Numbered from the stretch's first letter, positions 46,054-56,025 are shown. The stretch is 64,000 nt of DNA from Candidatus Bathyarchaeota archaeon (GCA_025057795.1 JANXEP010000004.1:34953-98952), one strand, 5' to 3'. Numbers and translations: made by a program. The notes: generated by a model not told the origin, from the sequence alone.

Positions 46054-46174
46054 GAAGGCTTCATGCTCTTTAACCATCTCCCTTCCTTTTTAAGGAATTT
46101 CTGAAAGACTGCCCATAGAAAAACTAATAACCTTATGGCGTCTAAAAGCAGTTAAGCTTTAAGCCTCATAGGGG

Positions 46175-47566
46175 ATGACGAAAATAGAGATAAAAAGTCT
46201 CCTTAAACCCGAGCGGTTATATTTGTTTTTAATCGTGGTTTTTGGCTTCATCCTTTATTTGTACGTCCTAACCAGATATGCGCTGGTTTACGGGGTGGAC
46301 GGCCCCTACTACCTTATTCAAGTGAGAAGCATACTGGAAACGGGGCGGTTAAAGTATGACGACCCGCCCCTTGCCCTCTACATATTCACGTTTTTCGCGC
46401 TGCTTTTCGGCGGCAACATTACCCTAGGGATAAAGGTTGGGACAGCCCTCTTCTCGGCGCTTTCAGCAGCCCCCCTCTACTTCTGGACGAAAAAGGCTGC
46501 GAAATCCCAACTCTGCGGGTATTTAGCCGCGCTTGCCTGCATTATATCCTCGCTGCATTTACTTTTGATGAATAATTATCTCAAGATGGTTGTGGGAACT
46601 TTCTTCCTCTTATGCTTCATATACTATCTCCACTGCATAATCGCCGAAAAAGGGAACATTCACACACTACTTATGGCGGTTATTTTCCTAGTCTTAACCG
46701 GGGCCACCCATGCAATAGTCTTTCTCGTTGCCTTCCTTTTTTTGGCGCTGTATGCCATAGTTTTTCGACTAACTTGGACCATCGAGAAAGAAATTACGAG
46801 AAACCTTGAAGTCCTACTGTTTATGGCATTCTTCTTCATAATCATAGGGCCCCTATTTCTCCCATTCTTCTTCAAGGACTATTATCAGGCGCTTGACCTC
46901 GCCATATCCCCGTTCTACAGGTTTAGACCTCCAACAGTTACCTCATCCGACGTCATAAGCCGTTTCCTCTTAGACTACATGAGCGGGGCTACGGTTTTGG
47001 CAGCCATCATTTTTGGGATTATTTTGGTGGTTTACGAGTGGAGGACTGGCAGAAAAGAGGCTGTTTTAGCCCTTGTCCCAGTTACGGTTGTCGGGATTTT
47101 GCTCCTAACCCCGTTCATCCCAATAGAGTGGGTGTGGCGTTTCCTCTACATGGAGTTCATCACCATAGCCTTCGTTTTGGGCTACGGCTTTTCAAAAATC
47201 CCTAGGAAAAACGTGATTCTCGCCGCGGCGCTTTTCCTCTGCTTCTCACCCATAATCATGCAAACAGTCAATGCGTCAAAAACCATGATGCCTACCATTA
47301 GGGAGGCGGATTACCGTGAAATTGAGGAGATGGGGCAGTATATACCTCCAAACTCCGTGATATTCGCCAACCCCCTATACAGTTACTGGATTGAATATGT
47401 AACCCGAACAGACACCACGTTTATGTTTTCGCCCGCAATTTGGCAATATAGGCACGTATTAATCTTGATCGACAAACTTTTCCCACCAACCACAACCCCG
47501 AATGGGACGATAATATTTGAGGGAAGACGTTTCACGCTGTACGAGATTGAAATGAGGCTGCCTTAA
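46175..47566 (+). CDS. GT-C type membrane glycosyltransferase
   Basis: A 463-residue protein with about eleven membrane helices. The first external loop has YGVDGPYYLIQ (about 38-48), an acidic site in the position of the catalytic Asp of GT-C enzymes such as GT39, ArnT and STT3, which use lipid-linked sugars. A C-terminal extracytoplasmic part (about 390-463) includes a basic/aromatic stretch. It probably glycosylates lipids or proteins at the outer face; donor unknown. Alone on its strand, with the MFS gene 100 bases downstream. Confidence 0.78.
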   Translation: MTKIEIKSLLKPERLYLFLIVVFGFILYLYVLTRYALVYGVDGPYYLIQVRSILETGRLKYDDPPLALYIFTFFALLFGGNITLGIKVGTALFSALSAAPLYFWTKKAAKSQLCGYLAALACIISSLHLLLMNNYLKMVVGTFFLLCFIYYLHCIIAEKGNIHTLLMAVIFLVLTGATHAIVFLVAFLFLALYAIVFRLTWTIEKEITRNLEVLLFMAFFFIIIGPLFLPFFFKDYYQALDLAISPFYRFRPPTVTSSDVISRFLLDYMSGATVLAAIIFGIILVVYEWRTGRKEAVLALVPVTVVGILLLTPFIPIEWVWRFLYMEFITIAFVLGYGFSKIPRKNVILAAALFLCFSPIIMQTVNASKTMMPTIREADYREIEEMGQYIPPNSVIFANPLYSYWIEYVTRTDTTFMFSPAIWQYRHVLILIDKLFPPTTTPNGTIIFEGRRFTLYEIEMRLP

Positions 47567-47667
47567 CCCTTCCACTGCAAAGCTAATTACCAATTTCTAG
47601 AAAACAGTTGGGAAAAGTTTATCTAACAAACTTTTAGAATTGAGACGCCAAAAACGGGGATCACCGA

Positions 47668-48888
47668 TTGCTAAGAAAGCTGGACAAGAGGGTCAAAGTT
47701 GTTCTCGCATCGCAGGTAATCTACGCCTTCTCCATGCAGTTTCTAGCCCAGTACAACACACTTTTTGCCCAAGCTTTAGGCGCAAGCGGCGCCGACATAG
47801 GATTGATGAACTCCATAAGCGCCTTAGCCATTGTTGCCGCCTCAGCCTACATAGGGTTAGCGATTGAAAGGTACTCGGTAAAAACTGTTATGATTCTAGG
47901 TTTAACCTTCGACGCTTTAGCCATGGCGTTTTTTATTTTTGCAAGTGATTGGCGTTTCCTCATACCCGCCTTCATTCTTTACGGCCAACTTGTGAGGCAG
48001 ATGGCCCTTGCAGACATAGTATTCATAACCTTCACAGCCCCCCACGAAAGAGCCACGGTTATGAGTTTTGCAAGGCTGCTGTGGGGTGGAGCGGCAATTT
48101 CCGCGCCGCTGGCTGCAGCCGCCACCGTCACCTACTACGGCGGGATAAACGCTCAGGGAATCCGCCCACTATACTATGTTGCTTTAGCCATTATCATGGC
48201 GCTTCTGATCGTTTTATACAGGTGCTTGGATGGAACTCGGCTTCCGAACAGCAACACGGGGAAAACCAGTTTAATCAGCACTTATAAAGCTCTCTTTAAG
48301 GGAGAGAAGTATCTCCGGCGGTGGATAGTCATAAGACTTTTCCGCGACGGTTTCACATCTCTTTTTGCAACATTTGTCCCCTTATGGATCGTTAACGTGA
48401 AAGGCGCCACACCCGCAGTTTTAGGCTCATTGTCTTCCGTGGCCATGGCTTCCGCGATGCTGGTGCAGGTTCCAGCGGGTAGATTCGCAGACAAGTTTGG
48501 AAGGAAAAAGGCCTTTTTCCTCTTAACCATGTTTTACTGTCTTGGAATAGTTGTGTTGGTTCTCGCCCCAAGCACCGAATACCTGTTTTTGGCAAGCGTT
48601 TTGGGGATGGGGTGGCTTGGAGGCATAGGCGGGGCAGCCTACACCTCCCTCATAACCATGTGGTGGGAGGCTTTTCCAGCGGAGAACAGGGGCAAGCTGT
48701 ATGGGTTGGAGGGCATAATAGCCGCCTCCTTCAGAATCCCCGTATCCATTTTTGGAGGCATCCTATGGGACCAAGGTTTCAAGGAGCACATCCTCCTATT
48801 ACCAGTCTTGGCAGAACTCACAATAGTAGTGCCCCTACTGCAAACTATTCCCGAAACATTAAAGCAGAAGCCAAACCCTAAAAATTAA
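47668..48888 (+). CDS. Major facilitator superfamily transporter
   Basis: A 406-residue, twelve-helix transporter. The MFS loop motifs are DKFGRKKAF (about 273-281, loop 8-9) and the weaker LAIERYSVKTVM (loop 2-3). N- and C-halves are of equal size. Resembles drug or sugar-phosphate antiporters; substrate unknown. First codon TTG at 47668. Confidence 0.88.
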   Translation: MLRKLDKRVKVVLASQVIYAFSMQFLAQYNTLFAQALGASGADIGLMNSISALAIVAASAYIGLAIERYSVKTVMILGLTFDALAMAFFIFASDWRFLIPAFILYGQLVRQMALADIVFITFTAPHERATVMSFARLLWGGAAISAPLAAAATVTYYGGINAQGIRPLYYVALAIIMALLIVLYRCLDGTRLPNSNTGKTSLISTYKALFKGEKYLRRWIVIRLFRDGFTSLFATFVPLWIVNVKGATPAVLGSLSSVAMASAMLVQVPAGRFADKFGRKKAFFLLTMFYCLGIVVLVLAPSTEYLFLASVLGMGWLGGIGGAAYTSLITMWWEAFPAENRGKLYGLEGIIAASFRIPVSIFGGILWDQGFKEHILLLPVLAELTIVVPLLQTIPETLKQKPNPKN

Positions 48889-48941
48889 CCCATAAGAAAC
48901 AGGGCAATTAAAATGGGGAACTACGGGGAAGCCTACACAGC

Positions 48942-49421
48942 CTAGTCTTTAGGCTCTTCAGCCTTTCTCTTTAACGCAGTCTCAGCTAGGGCTTTTCCAA
49001 GCGCCCTGCATTCCGGCAAGTCCCTTTCCTTCGGCGAGCCCATGTCCCTAAGCCCCCAAACAATGCCCTCGCATACTTTTTCAAGTCTGAAGGCGGGGAA
49101 AATTCCTTCTATGCTTAACAGCGCCGACCTGCTTGGGCTGCCGCCGCAAGTGAAGGCAGCGGCCGGCTTACTTGAAATTTTATCGCGGACGCTCCACGCC
49201 CTGTCAAAGAAGTCCTTTAAAAGTCCAGCCATATAGCCAAAATAGTTTGGCGATCCTATGGCCACGGCGTCGCATGAGATTAAGTCGTCGACTGTTGCAT
49301 AGTCGACGCGTCTCAGCTCGGCTGAGGCTCCTTTTACGCTTTCCACTCCGCTTGCGATAGCCTTCGCCAAGGCCTCCACGTTGCCCGTTCTGGAGTAGTA
49401 CAGAATAAGCACTTTCACCAT
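48942..49421 (-). CDS. Flavodoxin-family protein
   Basis: About 159 residues from ATG 49421. FMN phosphate loop YYSRTGNVEALA (about 8-19), GSPNYFGYMAG (ring-binding loop, about 60-70) and FTCGGSPSRSALLSIEGI. The pattern is closer to WrbA-like / multimeric flavodoxin quinone reductases than to short-chain flavodoxin. Probably an electron carrier or NAD(P)H:quinone reductase. Confidence 0.9.
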   Translation of the reverse strand: MVKVLILYYSRTGNVEALAKAIASGVESVKGASAELRRVDYATVDDLISCDAVAIGSPNYFGYMAGLLKDFFDRAWSVRDKISSKPAAAFTCGGSPSRSALLSIEGIFPAFRLEKVCEGIVWGLRDMGSPKERDLPECRALGKALAETALKRKAEEPKD

Positions 49422-49531
49422 GACGGCCGCACCCATCACGCTTAAACATTCTGTTGATTGAAAATATAAGCCCTTTCCCCATCCCTGTCAAAGATGGGAA
49501 AAAGAGGGATGCTCTGGCACGTTTTAATCCG

Positions 49532-50164
49532 TCAAAAGCGTTCAGCTGGCCTCGAGTAAGGTTTTGCTATGATCTCCTTCACATCTATATCAAAGAAGTT
49601 GGTTGAATAGGCTGGTTTTAGCAGGAGCGCCGTGTCCGCGCCTTTATGGGTTCCCGCAACTGCAATAATATCCCTGTCTACGGGTATGGCTCCCGCGTCT
49701 GCAGCCATCACCGCGATTTCCAAACACACCTTAAAGCCTGCGCCGAACAGCCTTAGCACGCTGGCAATTAACTCGCCCATGGGAGGAATATAGGGCGGTA
49801 TCACCGGCGGTGACGGCGGCGGCGCACCCGGCTTGGGAGGCGGCGGCCAACGCGCCGTGCTCATACCGACTCCCCCGAAAGCGTGTGTACTCCTCACTAT
49901 TTTTACGCCAAACTCCTCAAGCCTTCGCTTGTTCTCCTCAGACAGTTCAGGAAGACCCCACGCCCCCGCCTGAAGGGTGACGACGACAACTTTGACGTTG
50001 GTGTTTTTGAAAACTTCTGCGGCCTTCAACCCCGTGTCTCCAGTGTTTGAGGCGACAACCACATGGGTTATGCCGCGTTCAAGGGCCCTCTTCTTAACAA
50101 GCTCTAGTAAGACGCCCGTGTTTTCAGGTCCAGGCTTCTCAAAGTACCTTATCAAAGCGTCCAT
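49532..50164 (-). CDS. Stand-alone pyruvate-kinase C-terminal-like domain with proline-rich insert
   Basis: A 210-residue protein equal to the alpha/beta C-terminal domain of pyruvate kinase without its catalytic barrel: HVVVASNTGDTGLKAAEVF (about 34-52), VKVVVVTLQAGAWG, GFKVCLEIAVMAADAGAIP and DTALLLKP. Such solo domains are known in archaea; they bind phosphorylated effectors in full kinases, role here unknown. Between about 110 and 135 a proline-rich loop (WPPPPKPGAPPPSPPVIPPY) interrupts the domain, which I have not seen in relatives. Confidence 0.85.
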   Translation of the reverse strand: MDALIRYFEKPGPENTGVLLELVKKRALERGITHVVVASNTGDTGLKAAEVFKNTNVKVVVVTLQAGAWGLPELSEENKRRLEEFGVKIVRSTHAFGGVGMSTARWPPPPKPGAPPPSPPVIPPYIPPMGELIASVLRLFGAGFKVCLEIAVMAADAGAIPVDRDIIAVAGTHKGADTALLLKPAYSTNFFDIDVKEIIAKPYSRPAERF

Positions 50165-50304
50165 ACATTTCCCTCAGCATTCTTTATCCTCTGCTAATGT
50201 TATTAAAAACTTGCCGTTGTAACAAACTGCGGCTACGCTAATCTTTCAAGCGGGCAAAAAGTTGATAAACGCACAACCAAAATTATTATGCGGGGGGAGA
50301 ATTC

Positions 50305-52227
50305 GTGAGTAAAAATTCAGTAAAATATTCTATAGCACTTATTCTGGCGTTGGCTGTGCTTGCTGCATCTTTAACTCCCAACTTGCAGGCTCAAGAAACA
50401 AAGATACTCCGTATAGCTATAACTTGCCCCCCGGGCACGTTTAACCTGCTGATGTCAATGCGTGACGTCTGCCTAGCAGGTACTTTCGCTTATATACTGG
50501 GGGAACCGCTTGTTTTGAACCTGGTCAACGGTAGTCTATTGCCATGGTTGGCTGAGCGCTGGGAAGTGCTTGACGAAGGCAAAAGATACGTGTTTCACCT
50601 AGATAAGAGGGCGAAGTGGAGCGATGGCACGCCGTTAACGGCTAGGGATGTGGAGTTCACCTGGAACCTAACCATGCAATATGCTATGCCCTCAGCTTTG
50701 GCAGGGGTGCTCCAAGAGGTTAGGGCTGTCGACGAATACACTGTTGAGTTTATCACGACGCAGCCTTGGGCAAGATGGTCCCTAGACTTCGGCGACTCTA
50801 TCCCGTTGCCGGCTCATATATGGTCAAAGCTTGAGGATCCCCTAAGCTACGATTTTATAAACGAGCCCGGCAAGCATGTCACATCGGGGCCGTTCCTATA
50901 TGATTCATTCAAGACGGGCGAATGGTGGTTCTTTAAGAAGAGGGAAAACTACTGGAAGACAGAGCACACTCCAAAAATAGACGGGATTATGATTCGAACC
51001 TTCTCTGACATATCAGTGTTTCCGCTGCTTCTCCAGAAAGGAGAAGCTGACGTAGCCGAAGCATACCCGTTCTATTTGATCCCGCAAATAGTGGGAAAAC
51101 CCAACATAGCTGTCTGGTTCCCGCCAGGCCCGTCAGGCACAGAGGTTTTAGGCATTAACACTAGGCTTTATCCGCTTAACATGAAAGAGGTTAGGCAGGC
51201 CATCGACTTAGCCATAGACAAGGTTACCATCGCCCAATTCTACTTTATGGGCTACGGCATGCCTGGCAACAGGTCCCTGGTCAACATGGCAGCCTACCCT
51301 GAATTTTACGTTCCTGAGGCTGCCTGGCAAGGTTGGGGCAAAACCCACGAGGAATGCGTTGCAGAGGCAAACCGCATATTAGACGCTTTGGGCTTCGCAA
51401 AAGGGCCTGACGGGGTAAGGGTTACACCCAATGGAACGCGCCTAAGCTACAAGTACATTTTGCAGATGGCTCCTCTGACGGCAGTAAGGCTTAGAACATC
51501 AGAAGCCATCATAGAATATTTGAGGGAGATAGGGATAGAGATTAGCCACTACCAGCCGCTGGATGTAATGGACTACTTTATGGCCGCCTTCCTAGCCCCA
51601 GTAAAGGACTGGGGCTTCGCCGAGGGAACATATGCTGAATACCCCGAACCATGGTACAACCAGGTTTATTCCTACCTGCTACCTCCCGTGGGCTTGTCTC
51701 AGGTGATGGCAACAGGCTGGGATCAGACAGAGCCTGAGGCTGCTGCCAAGGTCAGCGAACTGGCTAAAAGTGCTTTGCGGAGGTTGAACTATGCTGAACT
51801 GGTGGAGGATGTCAAGCAATTAATCAGAATATACAAGGATCATATACCATCAATTTGTATAGCATTCTATCCCTTCTGGATTTGGGCTTACAGAACAGAC
51901 AGGTTAACCAACTGGCATCCTGAACATTCAACTAAAACCCGCGCATTCGGGTTCCCGCAGCCCTCAAGACCACTAATTTACAATGAGCTCATACCCCCAG
52001 GCTGGGCGCCACCAACACCAACGCCTACTCCAACGCCCACACCGAAGCCCACTGTTACGCCTACGCCTACTCCTGTTGTGACGCCGACACCAACACCAAC
52101 AGCCGCACCTACAGCCGCGCCTGTGGGAATGCCGACGGAGCAAATCCTAGTAATAGCTGTTGTAGTCATAGTGATTATCGCAATAATCGTTTACCTCGCG
52201 GTAAAAACCAGAAGAAAAACGAAATAG
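50305..52227 (+). CDS. ABC-type peptide/solute-binding protein, membrane anchored
   Basis: A 640-residue SBP family 5 protein: signal peptide (about 1-29), then the binding domain with WEVLDEGKRYVFHLDKRAKWSDGTPLTARDVEFTW, the usual oligopeptide/nickel-binding motif. A linker of Thr-Pro dipeptides (about 560-600) leads to a C-terminal membrane helix (about 612-632) and RRKTK. TP linkers and C-terminal anchors are typical of archaeal surface binding proteins. No permease or ATPase gene is next to it, so its transporter is elsewhere. GTG start with GGGGGAG upstream. Confidence 0.9.
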   Translation: MSKNSVKYSIALILALAVLAASLTPNLQAQETKILRIAITCPPGTFNLLMSMRDVCLAGTFAYILGEPLVLNLVNGSLLPWLAERWEVLDEGKRYVFHLDKRAKWSDGTPLTARDVEFTWNLTMQYAMPSALAGVLQEVRAVDEYTVEFITTQPWARWSLDFGDSIPLPAHIWSKLEDPLSYDFINEPGKHVTSGPFLYDSFKTGEWWFFKKRENYWKTEHTPKIDGIMIRTFSDISVFPLLLQKGEADVAEAYPFYLIPQIVGKPNIAVWFPPGPSGTEVLGINTRLYPLNMKEVRQAIDLAIDKVTIAQFYFMGYGMPGNRSLVNMAAYPEFYVPEAAWQGWGKTHEECVAEANRILDALGFAKGPDGVRVTPNGTRLSYKYILQMAPLTAVRLRTSEAIIEYLREIGIEISHYQPLDVMDYFMAAFLAPVKDWGFAEGTYAEYPEPWYNQVYSYLLPPVGLSQVMATGWDQTEPEAAAKVSELAKSALRRLNYAELVEDVKQLIRIYKDHIPSICIAFYPFWIWAYRTDRLTNWHPEHSTKTRAFGFPQPSRPLIYNELIPPGWAPPTPTPTPTPTPKPTVTPTPTPVVTPTPTPTAAPTAAPVGMPTEQILVIAVVVIVIIAIIVYLAVKTRRKTK

Positions 52228-52354
52228 CAAAGTGAAAACCCCACCCCTTTTTATTTTTGACAACCCTTCCAGCAACTTTATGCAGTATGTCCCTTTAGAG
52301 GCGTCTTAAAAGGGACGTTTAAAAATGGGGGCTTTTCAGAGGCCGTTTAAACTT

Positions 52355-53638
52355 TCAGTATTGGCCGCATTTTTTGACGGCTTCCACAGCAGCCCATATA
52401 TTCTCAATTTTTGTTTCAGGCGGTATGGCGGCGCCTGTGCCCGTGAATATGAACCCCCCCGGCTCCTTGACGTCGTTTAACAGCTTGCAAACTTCTTCAA
52501 AGACTTTTTCCCTCGATGCGAAGGCGAACACTGAGGTTGAAATGCCGCCGCCGATGACTATGTGGTCTCCCAACACTTTTCGAATCTTTCTAAGATCTCC
52601 TTTTTCGAACATCCCGTAGATTTTGCCCTTTGGAAGTTCAAGAATCGTTTCCAAGTGGGGTGTGTGGTCGCCTTCAAAGAAAACGAAGGGCACCGCGCCA
52701 AGGTTTATTGCATCTATGAGAACCTTCTTTAGGCTTGGCCAATAAAACTCGTTGTATAGTTTCGGCGAAAGCATAGAGTTTAAGTGCAGTGGGTATCCAA
52801 CCATCACGACTTTTGTTCCTAGCGCTTTTTGAGCCATATCTACAAGCGGCGGAATGGCAGCCCTCTGGAATTTTATTGTAAGCTCCGTGATTACGTCCAC
52901 CGCCCTCAGAACCTCGTCTGGACGTTTAAAAATGTCCAGCATCATGTTTGGCGGATGCCTAAGATGATCGCTTATGTAGTCTAGAGGCTTAACGCTAAAG
53001 GACATGGGGAACGAAGCCCACCCAAGCCTTGCAGATTCTTGACCAGATTTTCGAGAGTTTTCTGAGCGTCTCTGGAGTTCAAGGCCTGTTCTTATCCATG
53101 CCGCGTAGGCTTGGGGGGAACCCGGCTTAGATATGGCCTCAAACACCCTCGGCAACACCGTCTCATTCAAAAATCCCACAGGGTCTTCAGCCAGTTTTCC
53201 ATATTCCTCAGCCTCCATGAATTTGCCCCCGAGAAACTGCGGCTCAGCATCTGGGGGAAGCTCCCTTCCAGGCCATCTGGAGTATCTATCCCTTAAAATG
53301 TCATGCAAAGGTCCTGTAAGAGTGCTCAAGTTCATAGCTAAATCGGGATAATCGACAAAGGCAATTATCATCAAGGAAAGGTCAAGAGCAGCCAAAGGAA
53401 GCGGCGCTGAATCCACGCCGTCGACATTAAAATCTGTGAGAAGCTTGAGACTGGCCTTCAACGTGGCGTCATTGTTGAAACATAAGTCAGCCGTTGTCAC
53501 TCCAGTATATTTTGCAGCCCATGCAAGGGATGAAAAGAAGCTGAAGGGAACCCTATCCGGCCTTTTATTTAGATAAGCTCTTTCCAGCCTCTCTTTTCTT
53601 TCCTTCAACAATTCTTCAGGAGTTTTCTTCTCAACCAT
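52355..53638 (-). CDS. UroD-fold protein (uroporphyrinogen decarboxylase / methyltransferase family)
   Basis: About 427 residues from ATG 53638 (GAGGGGGAG directly upstream; ATG 53689 is an alternative). TIM-barrel family that includes heme HemE and corrinoid/CoM methyltransferases such as MtaA. Motifs: RPDRVPFSFF at the N-terminus, FFEGDHTPHLETILELPKGK, GGGISTSVF and GGFIFTGTGAAIPPET. The MtaA zinc motif HxC is replaced by EGDHT, as in a large uncharacterised subfamily linked to methyl transfer. A cupin gene lies upstream on the same strand, with a 95-base gap. Confidence 0.85.
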   Translation of the reverse strand: MVEKKTPEELLKERKERLERAYLNKRPDRVPFSFFSSLAWAAKYTGVTTADLCFNNDATLKASLKLLTDFNVDGVDSAPLPLAALDLSLMIIAFVDYPDLAMNLSTLTGPLHDILRDRYSRWPGRELPPDAEPQFLGGKFMEAEEYGKLAEDPVGFLNETVLPRVFEAISKPGSPQAYAAWIRTGLELQRRSENSRKSGQESARLGWASFPMSFSVKPLDYISDHLRHPPNMMLDIFKRPDEVLRAVDVITELTIKFQRAAIPPLVDMAQKALGTKVVMVGYPLHLNSMLSPKLYNEFYWPSLKKVLIDAINLGAVPFVFFEGDHTPHLETILELPKGKIYGMFEKGDLRKIRKVLGDHIVIGGGISTSVFAFASREKVFEEVCKLLNDVKEPGGFIFTGTGAAIPPETKIENIWAAVEAVKKCGQY

Positions 53639-53783
53639 CTCCCCCTCTACCTCCGTACCCTCGCAATTTTTGGTAATAGATGCATACATATTTTTTGGTC
53701 GTGTAAGTATGGGCTAGAATCTAACCATATAAAGCCCATGTAGCTACAAAAAGGTTTTGATGCAAGAAAAAATTGGGTTGGTG

Positions 53784-54686
53784 TTAAGACTGCCTCTGAT
53801 ACTTGCTTGCAGGTCCCGTTGAGAAGTGGAAGATAGGCCTGTCAGCTTTTCTGGTTATCAGCGGGCAATGCTTAACACCCTTTGGAACGAAGACAAGGCA
53901 ACTTTTTGTTAAGATGTAACCCTCATCGCCGATCCATAGTTCGACTTCCCCGCCCAAGTCGCGGGGATTGTTGGGATCGCTTCCGAGGAAGCCTAAAATC
54001 TCATCGAAGTCGTGGACATGGGCTGGGGGACCCCCGCCGCCAACCCCCTTGCTAAACCAGGCGCACTCCATGTAGAAGGCTCCCTCAACAACCTCGTTAT
54101 CCAAATATAATGTACGAATGGTTTTAGAGGCGTTGGCTGGTATGCCTGGCGGCGGTGGAGGAAGCTCAAGGCCCTTCTTCGTACCAGTCACTATGTATTT
54201 TGAATATTTTAGCTCGCCGCTTGGCGAGGAAGCTTGTTTCTCCGCTTTCCTCGTGTACATGCTCATGGGCGACAAGGTCATAAACCAGTGGGGTTTGTCA
54301 ACCCTTTTGAACCTCACGGGGCAATGTTTAAGCCCCTTAGGGACAAAGACAAGGCAGCTGTTTTTGAGAACATGTAATTCGTCGTCGAGCCATAACTCCA
54401 CTTCCCCGCCCAAGTTCCGCGGATTATCAAAGTCTGTTCCAATGAAAGCTAAAATCTCGTCAACATCGTGAACGTGGGGTTCTTCTATCCAGTCCTCCGA
54501 GGTTCCTTCGTGGCATAAGGTGACTTCCATGTAGAAGGCTCCCTCAACAACCTCCTTGTCTATATATATCAAGCGGTCGATTTTTACGGTGGATCGAATA
54601 GGCCCCCGTTTGGCCAGGCTCTCCAATACCTCCCTGGGAAGAGGCTTAGTTTCAGTCACGATGTTTTTCGCATATTTCAACGGCAT
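53784..54686 (-). CDS. Two-domain cupin protein (internal duplication)
   Basis: About 300 residues from ATG 54686 (GAGGGTGA before it). Two repeats of about 140 residues each: both begin with Y(A/S)K(N/Y)IVT(E/G)TK and contain EVVEGAFYME, HVHD.DEIL and SCLVFVPKG.KHCP. Each repeat has the cupin metal set HxH...E plus the later His. Both sites look intact. Lies upstream of the UroD-fold gene and is probably co-transcribed. Role may be metal-dependent dioxygenase or methyl-acceptor handling; not known. Confidence 0.85.
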   Translation of the reverse strand: MPLKYAKNIVTETKPLPREVLESLAKRGPIRSTVKIDRLIYIDKEVVEGAFYMEVTLCHEGTSEDWIEEPHVHDVDEILAFIGTDFDNPRNLGGEVELWLDDELHVLKNSCLVFVPKGLKHCPVRFKRVDKPHWFMTLSPMSMYTRKAEKQASSPSGELKYSKYIVTGTKKGLELPPPPPGIPANASKTIRTLYLDNEVVEGAFYMECAWFSKGVGGGGPPAHVHDFDEILGFLGSDPNNPRDLGGEVELWIGDEGYILTKSCLVFVPKGVKHCPLITRKADRPIFHFSTGPASKYQRQS

Positions 54687-54888
54687 TAACTCACCCTCTT
54701 TTTTAGATAGGCTAAAAACTTGCTGCAAGTGTGGCGATTGCTACTATTGAAATGGCGACTTTATAAATGGTCCGCATACATTCTTCACCCTTTCCAAATA
54801 TCCCGTTTGGCTTATTAGAGCTCTCCGGATTAACTATATAAAAGTAACTGCACAGGCCTAAAGAGCAATCTTCGCAATTTAAAACCTG

Positions 54889-55203
54889 TTAGACAATGTT
54901 GAACTGTTTATGCTCGGGATATTCTATCCCCATTCTTCCGCAGATTTCCGCAATCTCAGCGTGCACTTTTAAATCCAGTTCCCTGACAGTTTGCTCTTTA
55001 GGCCCCTCTATTTCAACAATAATCCCCACAGGGATGGGCGCGCAGCAAGCCGCTGTGTCCTTATATACTTTTACGGTGTACCCTTCTGGAATATTCGCCT
55101 TGCTTAGGAAGGTTGTCACTTCTCTGATGACTTCGTCTAGGTCTTTATCCTTAGCGCTCATTATGAGGCATTCCCGTCGACTCAGCATATGCATTTCATT
55201 CAC
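54889..55203 (-). CDS. Small protein with a CC motif
   Basis: Up to 104 residues. The core (VIREVTTFLSKANIPEGYTV, YKDTAACCAPIPVGIIVEIEG, MGIEYPEHKQFNIV) is alpha/beta and has adjacent cysteines. No known family. A TATA (minus TTTAAATATA, 55221-55230) lies 22 bases before the GTG at 55203, suggesting a leaderless start there or at ATG 55194; ATG 55161 (MSAKDKD) would need a longer leader. Confidence 0.65.
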   Translation of the reverse strand: MNEMHMLSRRECLIMSAKDKDLDEVIREVTTFLSKANIPEGYTVKVYKDTAACCAPIPVGIIVEIEGPKEQTVRELDLKVHAEIAEICGRMGIEYPEHKQFNIV

Positions 55204-55220
55204 CGCAAAGCATGAACTAT

Positions 55221-55230
55221 TATATTTAAA
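55221..55230 (-). promoter_or_regulatory. TATA box of the CC-motif gene
   Basis: Minus strand TTTAAATATA; predicted transcript start about 55198-55203. Confidence 0.5.
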
Positions 55231-55431
55231 CCGCTTTTAAAGGTTGCACTTTGCAGCGCCACTCAAGCATGTATAAATCCGAAGTTAAATCCGAATTAGC
55301 TTTTGAAAGCATATGTTTCGGTATTATTGGAAATAAATATGTTAGGCCATTTATTTGGATACATTTTAAGAATTCGCTACCTTTATTTACGCAGAAGGGT
55401 ATTGGATAGCTTGGAAAAGGGTAGATGATCC

Positions 55432-55980
55432 ATGTCTAATAAAGACACGTCGAAGGATGACGCCTTAGAAGCTTTAGACTTTATAATAAATGTTTTGAGG
55501 GAGCATGAAAAGGATTTAGACCGCCTCATTAACGAGTTGGGCAAGATAACTGATAGGCTTGGGGAAGCTGGCGAGTTAAGCGGCAAAATAGAGAGTGTTG
55601 AAGAGAGGCTTACAAAATTACAAAATGAGATAGCCAATTTAATCTCCTACCTTTCAACATCCCAAGAAATTTCCAAAGTTTCAACGCGACCCGTTGAAGC
55701 TCAGAAGTCTGAGGTTTCTGTTGAAATTAGGGGGCCTCCGGTTATTTTGCGTTGCAAGCACTGGGAGGACTTCCAAAACTTAGCCCGACAAGCTCAAACC
55801 TTATCCTTCATGTATAAGGAGGCGGAAAGAACTTTTCAGGCGGACGCTCTTAAAAACAACCAGATAATAACGTACAGCGGGGAACCCCCAAAGATTACGG
55901 CGCTTCTTAAGGCATGGCTTTCAAAACAGTTGGACATTCCTGAAGGCAACATTCTTGAGGGCATTTTGGCTATAGGGTAG
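55432..55980 (+). CDS. Coiled-coil protein with C-terminal conserved domain
   Basis: A 182-residue protein. About 8-75 is a heptad-repeat coiled coil (LINELGKITDRLGEAGELSG). About 100-182 is a compact domain (PPVILRCKHWEDFQNLARQA, ADALKNNQIITYSGEPPKIT, AWLSKQLDIPEGNILEGILA). The arrangement occurs in small archaeal proteins of unknown function. No close neighbour downstream within 80 bases on the same transcript; a strong promoter follows. Confidence 0.7.
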   Translation: MSNKDTSKDDALEALDFIINVLREHEKDLDRLINELGKITDRLGEAGELSGKIESVEERLTKLQNEIANLISYLSTSQEISKVSTRPVEAQKSEVSVEIRGPPVILRCKHWEDFQNLARQAQTLSFMYKEAERTFQADALKNNQIITYSGEPPKITALLKAWLSKQLDIPEGNILEGILAIG

Positions 55981-56015
55981 CGGTTGTGACTGTTGTTGAT
56001 TAGTATTCAGCAATG

Positions 56016-56025
56016 TTTTTATATA
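56016..56025 (+). promoter_or_regulatory. TATA box of the small-ORF/cysS unit
   Basis: TTTTTATATA (with a second TATA-like GTATATTAAG at 56031). Predicted starts are near 56045 and 56060, just ahead of the first small ORF. Confidence 0.55.

Noticed and set aside
51990..52110. Thr-Pro coding repeats as a DNA repeat array
   Set aside because: They encode the surface-protein linker of the solute-binding protein, so they are explained by the gene.
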